64,000 bases of DNA, taken from positions 407,679 to 471,678 of the forward strand of contig FUZM01000003.1 in assembly GCA_900167925.1 (NCBI GenBank). The letters run 5' to 3'. Both the position numbers and the translations under genes were made by a program. Every line of letters starts with the position of its first letter. The stretch's first letter is position 1. Source of the stretch: Bacteroidales bacterium WCE2008 (GTDB lineage Bacteria > Bacteroidota > Bacteroidia > Bacteroidales > UBA932). The notes under the pieces were generated by a model. It ran no database searches. It worked only from the letters and a program-made list of their open reading frames with translations, and was not told where the DNA came from. Shown piece after piece: positions 61,980-64,000 of the stretch.

Positions 61980-62010
61980 CAAATTTAGCCAACATCAACT
62001 AAATATCAAA
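61980..62010 (-). promoter_or_regulatory. Promoter of the HprK-like/PqqD operon
   Basis: Minus strand: TTTG (62007-62010), 19-nt spacer, TAAATTTG (61980-61987), a perfect match to the Bacteroidetes consensus. Only 6 nt separate it from the ATG at 61973, so the message is leaderless or nearly so. Confidence 0.72.
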
Positions 62011-62673
62011 TAGCAAGACTGATATTGCCCTGGCTACCCTGGCAGGGCCATCAGTGAAATGGCCGCCTTCGGTCAGCTCGAAAGTGACTTCTTTCCCTTT
62101 TCCCCGGAGGAAAGATTCTACTTCTCTGGTCCGGATTTCGGAGCATGCAAGCCGGGGATTCTTCGCATTCTTTTCCTGTTCTCCTATCGAAAGATAGTAT
62201 CTGTCTGCCTTAGGCTCTTCATTCTTCAGATATTCGGTAAAATTGTCGTACCAGAATGAGCCCGAGACCGAACCGATAGCATTGAATGTATCGGTCTTGA
62301 GGGATGCATAGACCGCAAACATGCCCGCCAGCGACACTCCGCCGAGGATTCTTTTAACTCTGCTTCCTGCAGGTATCCCGAGGGCCGATTCGGTCTCGGG
62401 AATAATGGTTCCGAGCAGAAGGTCCATGAATCCGTCAGCCTTACCGGTGAAATCGCCACCTTTCTTCAGTACGCCTTTCGCCGGCCACGGGGTAAGGTCC
62501 CGGTTCCAATCCATCCCGAAAACCGAAACCACGGCCGTGCCGTCCGAGACAAATCTCTCCAGCATCGGCAAGACCTTCACCGGTTCAAGTACGTATACAA
62601 TGCTCTCCAGCCCCGTTTCCGGTACCATTGCCAGCACATCCAGATACCCGTATTTCTTCTCGATCCTATTCAT
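61999..62673 (-). CDS. Esterase-like alpha/beta hydrolase
   Basis: 224 aa. Nucleophile elbow GGVSLAGM (about 111-118), an acidic residue in the YYLSIGEQE strand, and a histidine in EGGHFTDGP near the C-terminus, which together give a putative-esterase (PF00756-like) triad. No signal peptide. The natural substrate may be an acylated sugar or siderophore-like ester. It precedes the HprK-like operon in the same direction, but the promoter of that operon overlaps its 3' end, so they are separately controlled. Confidence 0.8.
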   Translation of the reverse strand: MNRIEKKYGYLDVLAMVPETGLESIVYVLEPVKVLPMLERFVSDGTAVVSVFGMDWNRDLTPWPAKGVLKKGGDFTGKADGFMDLLLGTIIPETESALGIPAGSRVKRILGGVSLAGMFAVYASLKTDTFNAIGSVSGSFWYDNFTEYLKNEEPKADRYYLSIGEQEKNAKNPRLACSEIRTREVESFLRGKGKEVTFELTEGGHFTDGPARVARAISVLLFDI

Positions 62674-63018
62674 ATAGCACCATGCCTTTCCACAAAAATA
62701 GCAAAAAACATCGTTTTTGCCGCCGCCTCCTACCGTAGTCCTGCCTGCTTATCCCGCTGTCCTGCTGGCGCGTCCGGGTGACGGGCCGCCTCCGTCAGGT
62801 TCGGAAAAGCTGATCAGTCGCTGTCGCCGCCTAAACGGCTAACTCAGTCCTTTTACGCCGCTATCGTCGCTTCGCTCGAAGCCGTCGTAACGTCCTTCAG
62901 ACACACGCCGTTCTTCACGGCGCCGACGGCCGCGCCCTCGCTCACCGCTTTTCCTCAATTCCTCCGGCGTCTCCGCCACCCGTCTGCGACGGCAGCAAGC
63001 CAGCGGTGAAAAAATACG
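62674..63018. other. Non-coding GC-rich stretch with hairpins (element 3)
   Basis: I see no plausible gene here; the open frames are short and lack signals. The region contains CGCCGT/ACGGCG (near 62905-62925), a TTCG-containing stem near 62868-62886, and the phrase GTGAGCGAGGGCG on the minus strand (near 62935-62945), which also occurs at about 63326 on the plus strand. It probably belongs to the same structured-element family as 63316-63570, in the opposite direction. Confidence 0.45.
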
Positions 63019-63314
63019 GTTGAGGGGGCAACAGCATGCCTCGTACGCCTCTCTGTGCCACATTGCTGCACCCTCAATGCCGGAAAATCAAGGTTGAGGG
63101 GACAACAGCATGCCTCGTACGCCTCTCTGTGCCACATTCCCGCACCCTCATACGCCGAAAAACACTGTTGAGGGGGCGGCATACCACAGTACAGGTCGCT
63201 CAGTGGCACATTGCTACACCCTAAGTGACGAAAAAAGAGGGATGAGGGTGCACTACCCAGCAACAGACACGGCTCTGTCCATATTTCGTGCACCCTCAAT
63301 GCATTATCCGACGG
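63019..63314. repeat. Four tandem repeats with an exact 74-bp period
   Basis: Units begin at 63019, 63093, 63167 and 63241, each 74 bp. Each opens with G(T/A)TGAGGG(G/T) and carries CACCCT(C/A)A about 50-55 bp later; TTGAGGG-GCA pairs with TG-CACCCTCAA, so every unit can fold as a hairpin. Units 1 and 2 are nearly identical (both have CAACAGCATGCCTCGTACGC); 3 and 4 differ in the middle but keep the ends and the spacing. 74 is not a multiple of 3 and no gene is plausible. Confidence 0.85.
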
Positions 63315-63315
63315 A

Positions 63316-63570
63316 TTAGTGGTCTCGCTGAGCGAGGGCGTGTCCGTCCGCTGGACGCTGCTGGACAGAGCCGTCCGCAGTGGCGAGAAAGCGGCGGGTG
63401 TCCTCTGGTCTCGGCGAGCGTGGCCACCCTCGGCCACGTCAGAGGGAGGGACCCGTTGGATACGAGTTCTGCGGAGCAGGACGAAGTAGACATTGGGAGG
63501 GATGGAGCCGACGCAGTCGGCGGAACAGAGCCGCGACCACGAGGATTCCCGCCGCTGCCGGAGGCATATA
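63316..63570 (+). repeat. GC-rich structured element (element 4)
   Basis: Hairpins in a row: CTCGCT-GAGCGAG, GTCC-GTCCGCT-GGAC, GTGGCC-ACCCTC-GGCCAC, and GCCGAC-GCA-GTCGGC. The segment GGGAGGGAT just before the last hairpin repeats the wording of element 1 (GGGAGGGAT before its GAA hairpin). Open frames here lack any protein signal. No outer arms as long as in elements 1 and 2 were found. Confidence 0.55.
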
Positions 63571-63576
63571 AACGAA

Positions 63577-63609
63577 GATTCCCCGGCCAGAAAATCTGGT
63601 CGGGGAATC
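63577..63609 (-). terminator. rRNA operon terminator
   Basis: GATTCCCCGGCCAGA, loop AAA, TCTGGTCGGGGAATC: a 15-bp stem with one G-T pair, directly after the 3' end of 5S rRNA on the minus strand. Confidence 0.85.
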
Positions 63610-63611
63610 CG

Positions 63612-63723
<112 letters not shown>

Positions 63724-63812
63724 GCAATATATTACTTGAGAGAGCAACAAATCGGCACCGAACGATCTCCGATCAGCTTCGTGTACTGCGCACAGTCTTA
63801 TTTCTCCTCTAG

Positions 63813-64000
<188 letters not shown>

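Noticed and set aside
63019..63314. CRISPR array
   Set aside because: Units are 74 bp palindromes in direct contact with no unique 30-40 nt spacers, and no cas genes are present.
62839..63437. Arg/Pro-rich open frames downstream of the rRNA operon
   Set aside because: Composition is that of GC-rich hairpins and repeats, with no start signals; the 74-bp period breaks any reading frame.
63724..63812. tRNA gene between 23S and 5S
   Set aside because: No cloverleaf or TTCRA arm could be found on either strand; it is simple spacer.

Overview
The window is a chromosomal segment of a Bacteroidota (order Bacteroidales) gut-type bacterium with moderately high GC. The evidence is a complete starch-utilisation (Sus) locus with SusC/SusD, several lipoproteins with Bacteroidales-style signal peptides, and recurrent promoters of the Bacteroidetes type (TTTG / about 19 nt / TAnnTTTG) in place of E. 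coli-like -35/-10 boxes. I cannot name the genus; a GC-rich Bacteroidales lineage such as Rikenellaceae or a Cryptobacteroides-like group would fit.

Layout. 1-8.1 kb: a TonB-dependent receptor running off the left edge, two adjacent AraC regulators, and a divergent four-gene efflux operon (TolC-like, HlyD-like, two ABC-2 permeases, no ATPase). 8.1-15.7 kb: housekeeping (ZIP metal transporter, tandem deoxynucleoside kinases, metallo-hydrolase, UvrA, nucleoside kinase). 15.7-33 kb: a starch locus on the minus strand, in transcription order MFS transporter, SusC, SusD, a SusE/F-like protein with six repeated modules, a SusG amylase, a double-GH13 fusion, a SusB-type GH97, then a tiny membrane protein and an ABC ATPase. 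A LytS/LytTR two-component system is divergent to it and MalQ lies beyond, so one region covers surface binding and cutting, periplasmic trimming, inner-membrane uptake and cytosolic glucan processing. 37.7-49.6 kb: organophosphate and MATE transporters, RsgA, polyprenyl synthase, GpmI, RNase R, GT2, RecO, a methyltransferase and RdgB.

49.7-52.8 kb is an AT-rich patch. It holds a beta-barrel protein, a large lipoprotein gene whose signal peptide is out of frame at a nine-G tract (candidate phase variation), and a wrecked GT4 glycosyltransferase. 52.9-62.7 kb holds an S41 protease and a tightly overlapping minus-strand operon behind a well-matched promoter: HprK-like kinase, S24/S26-like peptidase, PqqD-like carrier-binding protein, nucleotidyltransferase, ABC exporter and exported dipeptide epimerase, continuing into a U32 peptidase and a membrane-anchored peptide deformylase. 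It resembles the tailoring half of a ribosomal-peptide pathway without a visible precursor or cyclase, and is my best candidate for an undescribed system.

The right end carries the 3' end of a minus-strand rRNA operon (partial 23S, 5S, terminator). Downstream of it is about 0.9 kb of non-coding DNA with a four-copy array of exactly 74 bp period and GC-rich hairpin elements that resemble two other intergenic elements in the window.
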